Below are positions 11,101-22,790 of a stretch of 64,000 bases of DNA, piece by piece; position 1 is the first letter of the stretch; each line of letters opens with the position of its first letter. Source of the stretch: Maylandia zebra (taxonomy: Eukaryota; Chordata; Actinopteri; Cichliformes; Cichlidae); the NCBI RefSeq assembly GCF_041146795.1, contig NC_135183.1, positions 13,480,840 through 13,544,839 on the forward strand. The letters run 5' to 3'. The translations under genes were made by a program, and so were the position numbers. The notes beneath the pieces are model-generated. The model was given only the letters and a program-made list of their open reading frames with translations. It had not been told where the DNA came from and made no database searches.

Positions 11101-12987
11101 AACACATGATTATAATTGGAATAATACTGAACTAAAGTATCTGTGGGATCTAGCAGCATTATATGCAATTTCAAGTCAGTTCATACATACATAATTTGGG
11201 TTCTGTCATACTGTCTTGTTTATTAAATAATGTCAGCACCAATGTCAAATTGTCAACTTGGCTTATGTTATGTTGCTAATTGGTAGCTTGCATTAAAGCT
11301 GGAAGGACAGAAAGGTTTACCTTTACCAACAATGTCAAAATGTAATAGTTAACATGTGTCTGGGTGACACATATTTTGAGATAATTTTTCAGTGAATCCA
11401 AAATTATAAAGAAAATTTTTTTTTATACTGCATAGCTTAATTTTAAACCACCACAGAATTTAACAAATCAATTACTGTAACTTAAAGGTAGCTATAGCTA
11501 ACCAGTACTAACCTTAAACTCCTTTTCCGATGTTCAATAAAAATGAACTATTGTTTGGTAATCAAAAATCTGGAAAAATGTATTTGTTATCTAACAAAAG
11601 AAGGGAACAGCTAAGTCCTGTTGAAAACTACAGTTTATTGGTTGCTGAAAAAAACACAGCTAGTAACTATAGTAGAGAAACTTGTAATATTTGAGACACA
11701 AATGTAACTTGGAAAAAGAATTACCTTCAAAATGTAATATAGATATACTGGGATGTTACTTTTAGAACACAGATGCAGTTAAAAGGGTAATTAGCGTGTT
11801 GCTTAGGCTAGCCATAAATACCCAGCAGCAGTTTCAGAAGCTAGCGCAGCATAGAGTCTTGATCCATTACTTATACATATATACACATGTATACATGTGT
11901 GACTCACAGTAATTACACTAAAAAGAACATAATAGTCCACAAGGAAGGTGAACCGACAACAAGATACATAAGGCACAATCAAAGTCCCAAATAATGCAAA
12001 CCTTTCATTCAGGCAGTGATCACAGAGACAGTCACATGAGGAGCAGGCAAAAAATAAACAAAAACAAAAAACATCCAAAAAGGTCCAAATCTATGACTGC
12101 ATTTTAAATATATAATATTTCTAAAATGTGTCTCAGTAAGTCAGCTAAGGAAATCCCAACCCTTTGAGTGTAATAAGACAGTAGGCATTTAAGTTTAAAC
12201 AGTCTCTGCTTTGGTTATGATCCTTCTATTGTAACTTTGTGATCCCTCAGCATGCAGCCGTTGCAATGATACATTAAAAGTGAACAGCGAGTCAGTCTGT
12301 CCCAAATGTCAGCTGGCACCACTAAAAGCAGTTTCCATCAGAAACACAAAGGCACATGTTCGTCCTGAACGTAGAAACGCCTTAAACTGCTGCTTTCAGA
12401 CTGATAGCCGTGACCTGAGAGATAAAAATATGCACAATTCACTCACTGAATTCATGTACACCTTTCTTTTTCCATTTGGAATATTAAGAGCAAAATGCAA
12501 ACAGTAAAGTCAATTTTTTAAATTAATCTCCTAGAGAACAGGGATTTCTCTGATGTGATTAATGCTGTGGAAATAGTGACTGGTTGACATATCAAGGGAT
12601 AATGATCATGGTAGGTAAATCCAGATTTTGCGTCACCTGTAGCTTTTTAGAGCTGGCATGTGCTGTCACAAAGACACACATAAGCACTTTCATTATGTAC
12701 ATGCTACCCAGAATATGAATCAGTATCATTCTCCATATTCATATAGTTAAATTAATGAAAAATGTAAATAATTATTTATTGTCACCTAAGGTCTAACAAT
12801 ACATGTTATAGATGACTCTGCAATTCTCTGAGCTTCAGAAACAGATAAAGTGGGTCACTGTAAAATCAATAAGAGCAACAATGTCCCCCCTAAAATTATT
12901 TATACCCACTGACAACAACAAATAAAACTATAGAAATATACTGCTGTTTAAACTCTGGAATAATGCCTTCCAGAAATGTATCTACAT
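8150..12987. other. Gene-poor intergenic DNA
   Basis: AT-rich single-copy-looking sequence. Open frames here are short, lack recognisable motifs and lack splice support. No RNA gene or intact mobile element was recognised. Confidence 0.55.
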
Positions 12988-13250
12988 ACAATTATTTTTC
13001 TCGTTGAAACCAAGCACACCATTGTTTTTCTTGTGATATTACCAATAAGTTTGATGTGTCACATGGCCCTCTTCCTATTGAAAAAACAAAAGTTGTATCC
13101 AAGATGGCCGACTTCTAAATGGCCACCATGGTCACCACCCATCTTGAGGAGTTTGCCCCCTCACATATACTAATGTGCCACAAACAGGACTTTAATATCG
13201 CCAACCATTCCCATTTTATTACGGTGTATCCATATAGATGGCCCACCCTG
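12988..13250 (-). mobile_element. Fragment of a teleost DNA transposon (CAGGGTGGGCCA end)
   Basis: On the minus strand the block starts CAGGGTGGGCCATCTATATG, next to a TA dinucleotide (13251-13252). It continues through sequence containing AAGATGG/CCATCTT and CCACCATGG segments that I recognise as a widespread teleost repeat. The other end is truncated near 12988 and no transposase frame survives. TA flanking suggests a Tc1/mariner or IS630-like relative, but the superfamily is inferred. Confidence 0.5.
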
Positions 13251-14729
13251 TAATGAAGAGTGGGAACTTAACTTTGAGGCAAAAATAAACAACCTTGTGC
13301 TCAGGATAAAACAAACTTGAGAGAAGTTTGAAATACAGTAAGTCTGCTTTGCTCACCAGACAAGAGGGGATCAATAAACACTGAGGTTATTGAATTAGTT
13401 CCAAAAACTCGTAACTGCAGTTCTGTAAGTTATGGCACAACAAAACTTAAGCACATCAATGCAACATACATTTGAACCAGGCAGCTTCTTTAATAAATGC
13501 AGCAACCTTGGTTCCCCAACAGGGTTGAACACCCATAGGACAACCACAATCACATAACAACTCCAACAAATCTTAAATTGTACAATACAGTTCAATTTTC
13601 ATGACTCGTGAAAACAATACCAATGAACCTCTTCCAAGCTGCACCTTGAAAAACCTACACCTTGTCACCTTGAAGAAAATTTGGCAAAACTGTTTCTTAT
13701 CATATCATATGCATATTTACCTGGGATCTGACACCACAGCAATGCAAAATTTTAATATGCACTAAAATGTCATGCTTGATTCTTGAATTGCAGCTACAGA
13801 AGACACCAAGGCTATCTGCTCAACCAATCAAAATACTTTCACTTTAAACTGCGACAAACTGCAATGATTCCCACGTCTCTTTTATTTGACGCAATAAGCT
13901 TTAATGTTTAAAGAACACCTTAGAAATAAATAGCAGCACAGAGAGCACACTCAGTGATTAAAATACTTAACTAGAATTTAAATGTTTATTTTACGGCTCT
14001 GTGTGCTAAATCACCAGATTAATGATCATGCCTTGTCCTTCTGACAGTGTCGAATTTTATTAGTATAGTTTATGTTCTTTATTGACTTTTAATGACCATT
14101 TTATGTTTTTGTTGTAGATGTCACAGGGATAATTTTCAGTGGAAGAGTCATAAGATCCATGAAATGAAATGGTCAAATGCTGCCAATGCCACGGCTTTTG
14201 TGTAAATGCGCAATTGAATACCTGGGTTATATAGCCAGTTAACGACCAGTTTCATTTATCCTGACTGACAATTAGGGTAAGGGAATCCAGATAATGGAAA
14301 GATATCCTGGTATCCTGAACAAGCTTTGTAGTATAGGGCCCTGAACTTGTTTTGTTTTTGATATCTTTAATTTCTCTTTGCTATTTGGGATTAATTGGAC
14401 CTGATATTGTAAGTCACCATTGTTTTGCGAAGTATAAAAACAATATTTTGAATATAAAGATGTATAAGATGCAGTAATGAGGACATGTGGTGTCAGGAAG
14501 GAAGAAAGTTTTTTTTGTAGTTGATGATATTATAGGGTTCCTTATGTTAGATTAAATGGATTTAAATAGAATTAAATGTGACCAGTCTCACATCTATGTC
14601 CGGAAAGTGCCTTCATCTACATGATAGTAGGCTTAGAAGGCAATGATAATCCAGTGTGGTCTGTGTTAAATAGAAAGTATTCTCAGTGTGCTTTAAATAC
14701 ATACAATTTTATTGCAAGTGAGGTTTAAG
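13251..14729. other. Intergenic DNA without recognised features
   Basis: AT-rich sequence. No convincing coding frame, RNA gene or repeat was recognised. Confidence 0.5.
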
Positions 14730-14832
14730 ATGTTCATTTCACAGGAAATGTCAACGAAAAGGGCAAAGAGTTGCAGATAAGGATCACGGAGAACACGTGC
14801 TGATAGTGGATCCACTTTGTGAGACTTGTCTC
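14730..14832. repeat. Dispersed repeat, copy 1 of 2
   Basis: About 100 bp sharing roughly 80 percent identity by eye with 17084-17188. Both copies start ATGTTCATTT, share GGAGAACACG and TCCACTTT cores, and lie in the same orientation 2.35 kb apart. No terminal repeats or coding frame. It could be an old repeat family or a segmental duplication of a non-coding element. Confidence 0.7.
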
Positions 14833-16289
14833 AGGGATCTGTGACCTTGACAACAACGCTGGTTGTGTTACTTATACAGATACTCCATACAAATTCGCAT
14901 TCAATTCAAATTCTCTTCTAATGTGAGCAACACAGGGAAACAGCATTAAGCAGCAACTTTTTAACTTTTGTAGCTGATTAATTAGTCTGTAATTAAAGGA
15001 CTTGAACATATTTGTGATTGTGCTAAGAGTAATCTGGTGTTCAGATCCCAGAAGATCTATGTGACAAACTTGAGATTTTGACAGTCCTGATATAATTCAC
15101 GGTTTAACCCTCACTACCTTATATGTTTCATGGTCAGTTGGATTGTTTGGGGTTTTTCCAATTGTGGCTGTCCACCCCTTTGGCGTGGAGCTTCCCACGT
15201 CTCACCTGGGCCTTGTCTACGTGCAATCAGCAGGAGGGCTTTTTAAACCCGGAGCAGTCTGCCATTCCTTGCCAGTTTGTTATGTGCCTTCCAGCAGTAA
15301 CTGGACAGCTCACTTGTATAACTGTGGTAGTTGACTTTTCCTCATGTAACCTTATTCTCCCTGTGTACAGAGAGTGTCACTTCCATAATTTGGACTTGCC
15401 AGGAGTGAACTTCCTTTCCTCTGCTCTGGGAATCTCTGGCTGCCTTCCCTGCCTGCTTGCCTGCTCTCCTGCCTGCCACTGCATCCCGGATAATCTGGCT
15501 GCTCAACTACCTCTGAACACTTCCACAGACCTCCCCTCCTCAGAGCCCTGCAAGTATGAAGAAAAAACTCACCAGCAAACTCCTTTCTGTTACCAGCTCC
15601 TTACCTCATGACAAAAAATGCTTCTCCATCTTCTTGCAGACCCCTCCTCATTCCTCTGTTCCTCGTTGCCACTCTCCCCTCTGTGATCCAGCCCTTAGGA
15701 TCCCCTCTCCAGAACCAGTTGATTATTTCAGTTAAATAAAATCTCTATAAATAGTTTCCTGGTGTGTCTGCATTTCAGGCAAACCGCTCAGTTTTATGAC
15801 AATATGACCTCTTTTTTTTTTTAAATTAAGAGATTTAAGGGAAAAGTCTAATTGCAATCTTTGCAATACAGAACTGACTCAACTGGTTGCATTCTGATAG
15901 TATTTCCTATATGAGAGGAGATGCCAAAGTTGCCATTTTATGCTGTCCTGCAGAAACTATGTCCCTGTTTGTGAAGGAACTTTACAAGAGTAGTGAATGG
16001 GAATTCTATTTAATGTGAATTTCTGTCTCGATAGCAACAGATTCATAAAAGAATCTGATTTTTCTTATTGTCACCTTGACATATAAATTTACCTTATAGA
16101 TGGCAATACATTACAAGTGTTTACAGACCTGATCCCCATCTTTGAAACAATTATTTCAAAGGCAACAAGATCATAAGTTCACTGCACACGATGATCAAGA
16201 ACCAAGGAATGTTAATGAAATTCAGTGACATGCGGTGGTGACAGGCAAAATGAATGGATACAAAGACAGCAGGATTCTTCGATAATTTT
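14833..16289. other. Intergenic DNA
   Basis: Contains a CT-rich stretch (about 15120-15720) that gives a 162-codon open frame at 15123-15611 with no recognisable domain. Nothing else is supported. Confidence 0.5.
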
Positions 16290-16331
16290 ATGCTTTGTCC
16301 TGTGGTCTTTTGAGACCACAGGACAAAGCAT
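16290..16331. repeat. Perfect 19-bp inverted repeat (hairpin)
   Basis: ATGCTTTGTCCTGTGGTCT is followed by a 4-base loop TTTG and then the exact reverse complement. No mismatches in 19 pairs. It is too short for a typical microRNA precursor and is not flanked by further pairing. The origin is unknown; a small palindromic duplication or foldback event is possible. Confidence 0.9.
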
Positions 16332-16486
16332 GTGAGAGTAATTTCTGATTAATGAGTCTGTTGACTGACAAATGATGGGTTTGTAACTACTTTAGAGGAT
16401 TAGATACACAACCAGAGCCTGGAGTGGTGATGAGGACTAAGACACGTTGTATCTCAAAATCCTCCTAAATATCTTTTTTCCCCATG

Positions 16487-16712
16487 CCCATATGGAAAAG
16501 AAATAGTAAAAACTTATATGATTTACTCATGAAAGTGGCCACTTTCATTACTTTCATATATTGTTTTAGTAAGTATCCAAAACATACAAGTTTCATTATA
16601 TAATTTTTCAATGGATCTTATATCTATTTTCACTCTTGTATGCTTTTCATACTTGTTTCACACAAGACAGATACAAACTTTATAAGATTTATATATATCT
16701 TTTCCATATGGG
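16487..16712. mobile_element. Small inverted-repeat element (226 bp MITE candidate)
   Basis: Starts CCCATATGGAAAAGA and ends with TCTTTTCCATATGGG, an exact 15 bp terminal inverted repeat with imperfect continuation (AAACTTATA against AATCTTATA). An 18 bp palindrome, TGAAAGTGGCCACTTTCA, sits inside. No coding capacity. A target duplication is not clear, so the superfamily is not assigned. Confidence 0.72.
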
Positions 16713-17083
16713 TGAGCCCAGGTTTGTTTACTTTTGTTTCTTGAATGTATTTTCAGAGCAGTAATTTTTACACAATATGTGATGAGGTATTCTTTCTTTC
16801 TTTTGTGTAATCATTCAGTTTCATGAAGGCAAGACTGATCAAACCTGTTATCCAGTTTTTTGTCGTCAGGGTACACCAAATTAAAGGTTTTGTAAGATCT
16901 TTTAATCTAAAGCCATAAGGCTAACACAATTCACCAAAAATCCTGCGACTCTTCATTGACAATAAATCCTAAGTTATTTTATACAACTGCTTTTTAAGCA
17001 CTCTTAAGGTTTCCCCTGAAACATATGACATTTGTTAAGTGCAAAAATGTTAAAAAAAAATAAAACAGCTGTTGAACTCTAAC

Positions 17084-17188
17084 ATGTTCATTTGAAGGGA
17101 AATGTCAAGAAAAAGGGTGAAGAGCGGCAGATAGGATCATGGAGAACACGAGCTGAAAGTGAATCCACTTTCTGAGACTCGGCTCACC
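17084..17188. repeat. Dispersed repeat, copy 2 of 2
   Basis: Partner of 14730-14832 in the same orientation, with single-base changes and a few 1-base gaps. The similarity fades at both edges in a way that fits old divergence. Confidence 0.7.
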
Positions 17189-19439
17189 TAAGAGTTGCTG
17201 AGGATTAGGATCTGACATGACAGGGAAAGAGAGAGTGACCTTGATGGTTTTAGGGAGAGCAAATGACTTTTCATCCAGGCTGGCTGTAAAGATGAAGGGT
17301 GCTGAGTGACACAAGAGAGCTTAATTCAGTCTGCAGGATGGAGGGGATGGAGGATAAAGAGAAAGGATGAGAAGGTAGGTGGAATCACACATTTGTCTGG
17401 CTCGGGTTATATCTGATTAAAATATGAGTCCAGTATGAGGGGTAATTTTCATCAGGCAGCCAGATAAGTCAGAATCACAAAGACACGGATTCTTTGTTAT
17501 TCAGCAAGACTCAATCATAGGCATGTGTCCTCCATTGCTATCACAGTCCCGGCTGATTAGTTAGGAGTAGGAAGAGTGTTCCACTGTTATTTCTCTTTCT
17601 TTGACACATTTTTTAAAAACGTTTTTTTGGTAAAAACTCACTACATCATCTTCTCTGTCCTCGTCTTAATTGTCTTATTTATTTGGTCACCTCAAATTAA
17701 TGTTTTTTGTCATGCATTTATTCAAGACAGTCTCATGGAAATTTTTGTGATTTGCATACACAAAGCAAGTTTTTCCATTTTTAATGGTTAAAAAACAAAT
17801 TGCAGTTAGATGTGTTTCTGTTGGTGTACGTAATGTTGCACGCATTTCCACATCTGAAATCACAGGTGTGGCTTTTCATCCCTAGTGACTCACATCTGCA
17901 GCATGGCTGTAGCCATTCCTCTCTGTGTGTTTGCTGACTCAGCTGTTGAAGTAAAATGGTCTGAACAAAAGTGTGATGCAGTGACCTAATGAGTGTCTTA
18001 CCCGTGCAAGACCTCACAGTGAACCTAAATGTTTGTCAGGTGGTTCAAAGAATGACTCAGTTTGAAAAACGTCAAATGGAAACCTTAGTCGGTATTACCC
18101 TAGCAGAAATGTTCTGAATTCAAAGGCATCTAGTGACAAATCATCACCTACTAATCATGGTTTTCAACCCTTCAAGAGACACAGGCTCAGCTCTATTTAT
18201 GTTCCTTAAATCTATCTGCAGTGTGTTTATTTCACCTGAGCACCTGGTAACCTACCACCAAGCCCTTAGGGCGAATTAGCAATATATTTAGGAGATTTAT
18301 ATTTTACATAATCCATCCTCATAGCCCCACTGGAGTGTCAGACTGAAAATATCTTCAGGAGCAAATGTGTTGTAAGTAAATATTCAAACAAGATAGATCC
18401 ATGCCTGAGCAACTTAACGAGGCAGTTCGTTCACATATTGTTGTGACTGACTTGTTTGAAAAAGGAAGCTGTGATTTTTATTTATTTTTTATTAAGCTAA
18501 ACATACAATCATATTCCATAATCTATGTGTCATAAACATTTGACATGGTTGCCTGTGATTTTGGCTCAGTTATGGATGAATGTTTATATAATCTAAAGGT
18601 AGGCTTGATTCCAGTAAATAATAACCTCTGTTTCATTTTTCATTGATGAAATGTATGTAACAGCTATCAGCCTGAGATTTTCGTGCACATGGGCACCATT
18701 GCTAAAACTCACAAATCTTATAGAGGAAAACAATAAAAAAAGAATTGATCACAGATAATATAATGTATGGCTTAAATTATGTCTGCTGCTCATATCCAAG
18801 CTAGGCTTGGGTAGCATTGGGGGGCATGGCCTGGGGACCTTTGGATAAACTACAGTAGATGTGACATAGTACTGTAATGTCGTGCCCTGAAGAAATTGAA
18901 AAGAAATAAAAAAAACAACAACAGTAAAGGCCTGAAACAGGACCTGACAGATGCAGCTTGCTCTTCAGTTGGTCCTTCCACTGCTCTCTGAAGCCTCATC
19001 AGAACTGGTCTCAGTTGAAAACGTGGTTGTCATTAGACATCGGTGCCACTCTTAGTTTCCAGTTTTCGTTTTTTTCCCCCACTGTGTAACCAAGTGCTTA
19101 TTATTCTAAGCATTATAATGAATGTTCTCTTTTTAACCCAAACCCTAATTTATGTAGTTATGTTTTTGTTTTTTTACCAAACCCAAGAAAACCAAGCTAA
19201 AAATATCTGTGGTGTGATATTGTGATGGTAAGCATTATACTAACTCTAGCTTCTCTTACTTTACAAGTTACTCTTATTTAGCTTTAAATAACCAGCTTTT
19301 GTTTTCCAACAGTAACAGTGGCAAATAGAGCACGTGTAGACTGGTTGTGAATCTCTTTGCTACAAGTCCAAATGCTACAAACTCTTGGTGAAGCATGTTA
19401 AGAATATTAATGTCAATATCTGTGTTGGGTACTGTACAG
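17189..19439. other. Intergenic DNA
   Basis: AT-rich sequence with no coding frame, RNA gene or repeat that I can name. Confidence 0.5.
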
Positions 19440-20532
19440 GGGATTCACACTCCTCAGCATTTCCTGGAGTGTCTATGCCACGGTGCTGGAGAGGAGAGTT
19501 AGTTAGTTAGTCGAACCTCGGATACAGGAGGAACAATGCGGTTTTTGTCATGGTCGTGGAACACTGGACCAGCTCTTTATCCTCTCAAGGATACTCGAGG
19601 GCACATGAGAGTTTTCCCAACCAGTCTACATGTGTTTTCTGGACTTGGAGAAGGTTTTCGACCGTGACCCTCGGGGGGTCCTGTGGTGGTGCGCCGGGAA
19701 TATGGGGTGACTGATCCAGTCCATTGCAAGAGTTTGGTCCACATAGCCAGCAATAAGTTGGACTTGTTCCTGGTGAGTGATGGGCTTCGCCAGGGCTGCC
19801 CTTTGTCACTGATTCTGTTCATAATTTTTATGGACAGAATTTCTAGGTGTAGCCAAGTGGTGGATGGCCTTCACTTCAGTAGTCTCAGGATCTCGTCTCT
19901 GCTTTTTACAGATGATGTTGGCTTCATCAGGTGATGGCCTAGGAACGGTTTGCAGCCGAGTGTGAAGCGGTGGGAATGAGAATCAGCACCTCCAAATCTG
20001 AGGCCAGAAAAGGGTGGGGTGCTCACTCCGGATCAGGGATGAGACCCTGCCCCCAAGTGGAGGAGTTTAAGTATCTCGGGGGTTTGTTCACAAGTGATGG
20101 GAGAAGGGAGCGGGAGATCGACAGACGGATTGGTGCAGCGGCTGTAGTGATGCAGACGCCATACCGGTCTGTTGTGGTGAAGAGAGAGCTGAGTGTAAAA
20201 GCGAAGCTTTCAATTTACCGGTCGATCTACGCTCCTACCCTCACCTATGGTCACGAGTTGTGGGTAGTGACCAAAAGAATGAGATCGTGAATACAAGCAG
20301 TGGAAATGGGCTTCCTCCGAAGTGTGGCTGGCCTCTCCCTTAGAGATAGGGTGAGAAGTTCGGCCATTCGGGAAGGGTCAGAGTAGAGACGCTGCTCCTC
20401 CACATCAAAAGGAGCCAGTTGAGGCATCTGACAAGGATGCTTCTTGGGCGCCTCCTGGGCGAGGTTTTCCGGGCATGTCCCACCGGGAGGAAGCCCCGGG
20501 GCAGACCCAGGACACACCGGGGCTGTGAACAT
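19440..20532 (+). pseudogene. Broken LINE (non-LTR retrotransposon) reverse transcriptase
   Basis: Separated frames encode pieces of one LINE polymerase. At 19683-19934 are the conserved GLRQGCPLS and LLFTDDVGF (F/Y-x-DD) reverse-transcriptase motifs. At 19970-20290 is the downstream MRISTSKSEA, VEEFKYLG, AKLSIYRSIYAPTLTYGHELW stretch. Further remnants run to about 20530. Frameshifts, stops (for example after the DD box near 19937) and a lost segment make it non-functional. The 5' part and the 3' tail are missing. The family is a common teleost LINE; I do not assign the clade. Confidence 0.85.
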
Positions 20533-20980
20533 GCTTTTTAATGCATTTAAGTAGACATTTTAATTAGAAAATCTATAGAGCTTGACATGCTTTTCAAAAT
20601 GGCTTCACTTAGCCATTACAGAAACTGCAATGAGGCATTGCCTGAGACATTGCTACTTGGTCAACACTTGCCTCACTTGTATTTATATAAGCTTTCTTTA
20701 TTCTGTCCATTTTTAAGGGTTTGCAATGGGCATTTGTGTCTCTGCATCTATACTGCTCTCATTTTCATAATCTATTTGCTTCATTTTTGCAGAGAATTAT
20801 ATTTGCTACATCTCTGCACTCTGACTCTCCCAAGCTGAAGACTCAGTAAAATGTTACTGATCAAGTCACAACATAAACAGGGATTTTATTTATGTATTTC
20901 TTTTCTCTAAGTTAGCCATAACTCAGATTTTATATATAAATATATATAATTACATCTATCTAGATAGGTATAGGTATAGA

Positions 20981-20982
<2 letters not shown>
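20533..20982. other. Intergenic DNA
   Basis: No supported feature; the right edge becomes TA-rich before the TG microsatellite. Confidence 0.45.

Positions 20983-21064
<82 letters not shown>
20983..21064. repeat. (TG)n microsatellite
   Basis: 41 uninterrupted TG dinucleotides. Confidence 0.97.
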
Positions 21065-21066
<2 letters not shown>

Positions 21067-21520
21067 GAGAGGGTGAGACGGTGTCAGAGATCCTGAGTTG
21101 GGCTGATGAATTTAAAAATGGCATTATATTCATACTGAAAATCCCTCAGGAATGCTGTTCATAGTCTTCACAATGTTCATAGTCTGAACAATGTTAGGCC
21201 CTAAAACAGGTGGACTACTCAGTGTCAGCCCAACAATGACACTTTATTTTATCTCGACTGTAATGTTTATCAATCGATGCCTGACAAAGCTCCATACCAA
21301 AAAGTCTTTCATCCATGAAAAATTGTAACATTTTGAAACCATTATTACTTTGCCTAGTCCCAAAAAAACCCAAGCTGATCAGTTCAGGCTTCACCTATAA
21401 ACGGGAAAACAAAAAAATTGGGTGACCAAACCCACTAAATTTGAACTTTACATTTTGATGTTAATTAATGTCCATGCAAGATTTTGCAACCAGTTAGTGA
21501 CCATATTTGGCAGATAAGCT
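21065..21520. other. Intergenic DNA
   Basis: No supported gene. The right part leads into the untranslated region of the decayed Tc1 element. Confidence 0.45.
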
Positions 21521-21534
21521 GAATGCACGGAGAT

Positions 21535-22790
21535 GCATACAGTTATGATCAAAAGTTGCATACACAGATCAAGGGCATGAATATCATAAAGAATTTGGAC
21601 TTTTAATCTTTTTTTTGTTTTGTTTTGTTTAATTGTTGTTGTTTTGTTTATTTCAGGATAGTCATTGTAAAGCATACACCTTTACTGACTTTAAAAAGCA
21701 CAGACTGGGTGGTCAAGTCTGAATTTATTTTTGGATTTTTGCTAATCTGTACAGGGTCAAAATAATACATACATGCACTTAAATCTTTTAATAAGTAATT
21801 TTAATAATTGGTTCTACAGTATCTTTTACCAATGACTTTAATTTGTCATCAGTGAGCATCTTGGATTTACAGAAGTTGAGAAGTTCTCTTGTAGCAAAAC
21901 AACAGCAGATTCAAAGGTCATTAGTTTAAACAACTGTTCATAAATATAAGTTATTCTGATGCGTACATTTAAAAGGTCTGAAAGAAGACCCAAACTGTCA
22001 CCCTCAGATGAGAGTAAATTAGTTAAGACATCTCGGAACCACCCAGGAACCATCAATGCTCGAGCCTGGCATGAATTGGAAACTGTTGGAAACCCAGTGT
22101 CACTGTCCACAGGGAGTTTTACTTTACTAAGACAGTGTACCACTGTACCAGTGGTAGAACAATTTGCTGTTGGCTTTGTTTCCCTTCCACCCGGACTCCT
22201 CTGTGCACAATATCTCTCTCTCTCTCTTTACCAGTCATAGTCCCTATGTACAGTCCCTACTCTTACATTGACATTCTTGCTTTTTCTTCTCTCTCGCTGC
22301 CTCCTAAACCACCTTCCCCCTTACCTCTTCTTTCACTTTCAGTCAACAGTATCACACTTTCCACCATATCCTGTTGGTCAATAGGGTCCAGTTTGGAAAT
22401 CTCATTCTTAATTATCCGCAAGTTTGATTTGGCAAAGATCTTGTTAATGTCAGCTATCAAGTATGGTGGTGGTACTTTAATGCTCTGTGGCTGTCTTGCT
22501 GATATGATACTGAGAGATTGTGAATAGAATTTAATGAGGAAAGAAATGTTCAACTTCACCTCAAATCAACAGCTAAATAGTTAAAACCTGGACACATTTG
22601 TGTGTTCCACCAGGAAAATGATCCCAAACACAAATAGCTAGTTTTGGAATGGATGAAGCAGTCTAACACTAAACCTCTGGAATGGCCTTCTCGAAGCCCC
22701 AACTCAAACCCCATTGAAAATGTGTGCACTGCACTTAAAAGTAGCTAGTGATTGCTTGTGTTGGGACACTTGTTAGTCAAAGCAGTTACA
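21535..22790 (+). pseudogene. Decayed Tc1/mariner transposon with transposase remnants
   Basis: A plus-strand frame at 21959-22137 encodes a Tc1-type helix-turn-helix region (KLSPSDESKLVKTSRNHPGT, then HELETVGNPVSLST). After unrelated sequence (about 22138-22430), remnants of the DDE domain follow: YGGGTLMLCGC (near 22460), ENDPKH (near 22618) and LEWPSRSPNSNPIEN (22676-22725). In-frame stops and an internal insertion inactivate it. The left sequence near 21540 (TTATGATCAAAAGTTGCATA) resembles a Tc1-type terminal region. The right terminus was not located. Confidence 0.82.

Noticed and set aside
15123..15611. 162-codon open frame in intergenic DNA
   Set aside because: Cysteine/leucine-rich translation of a CT-rich stretch, no domain, no splice or promoter support, and an overlapping open frame in another phase.
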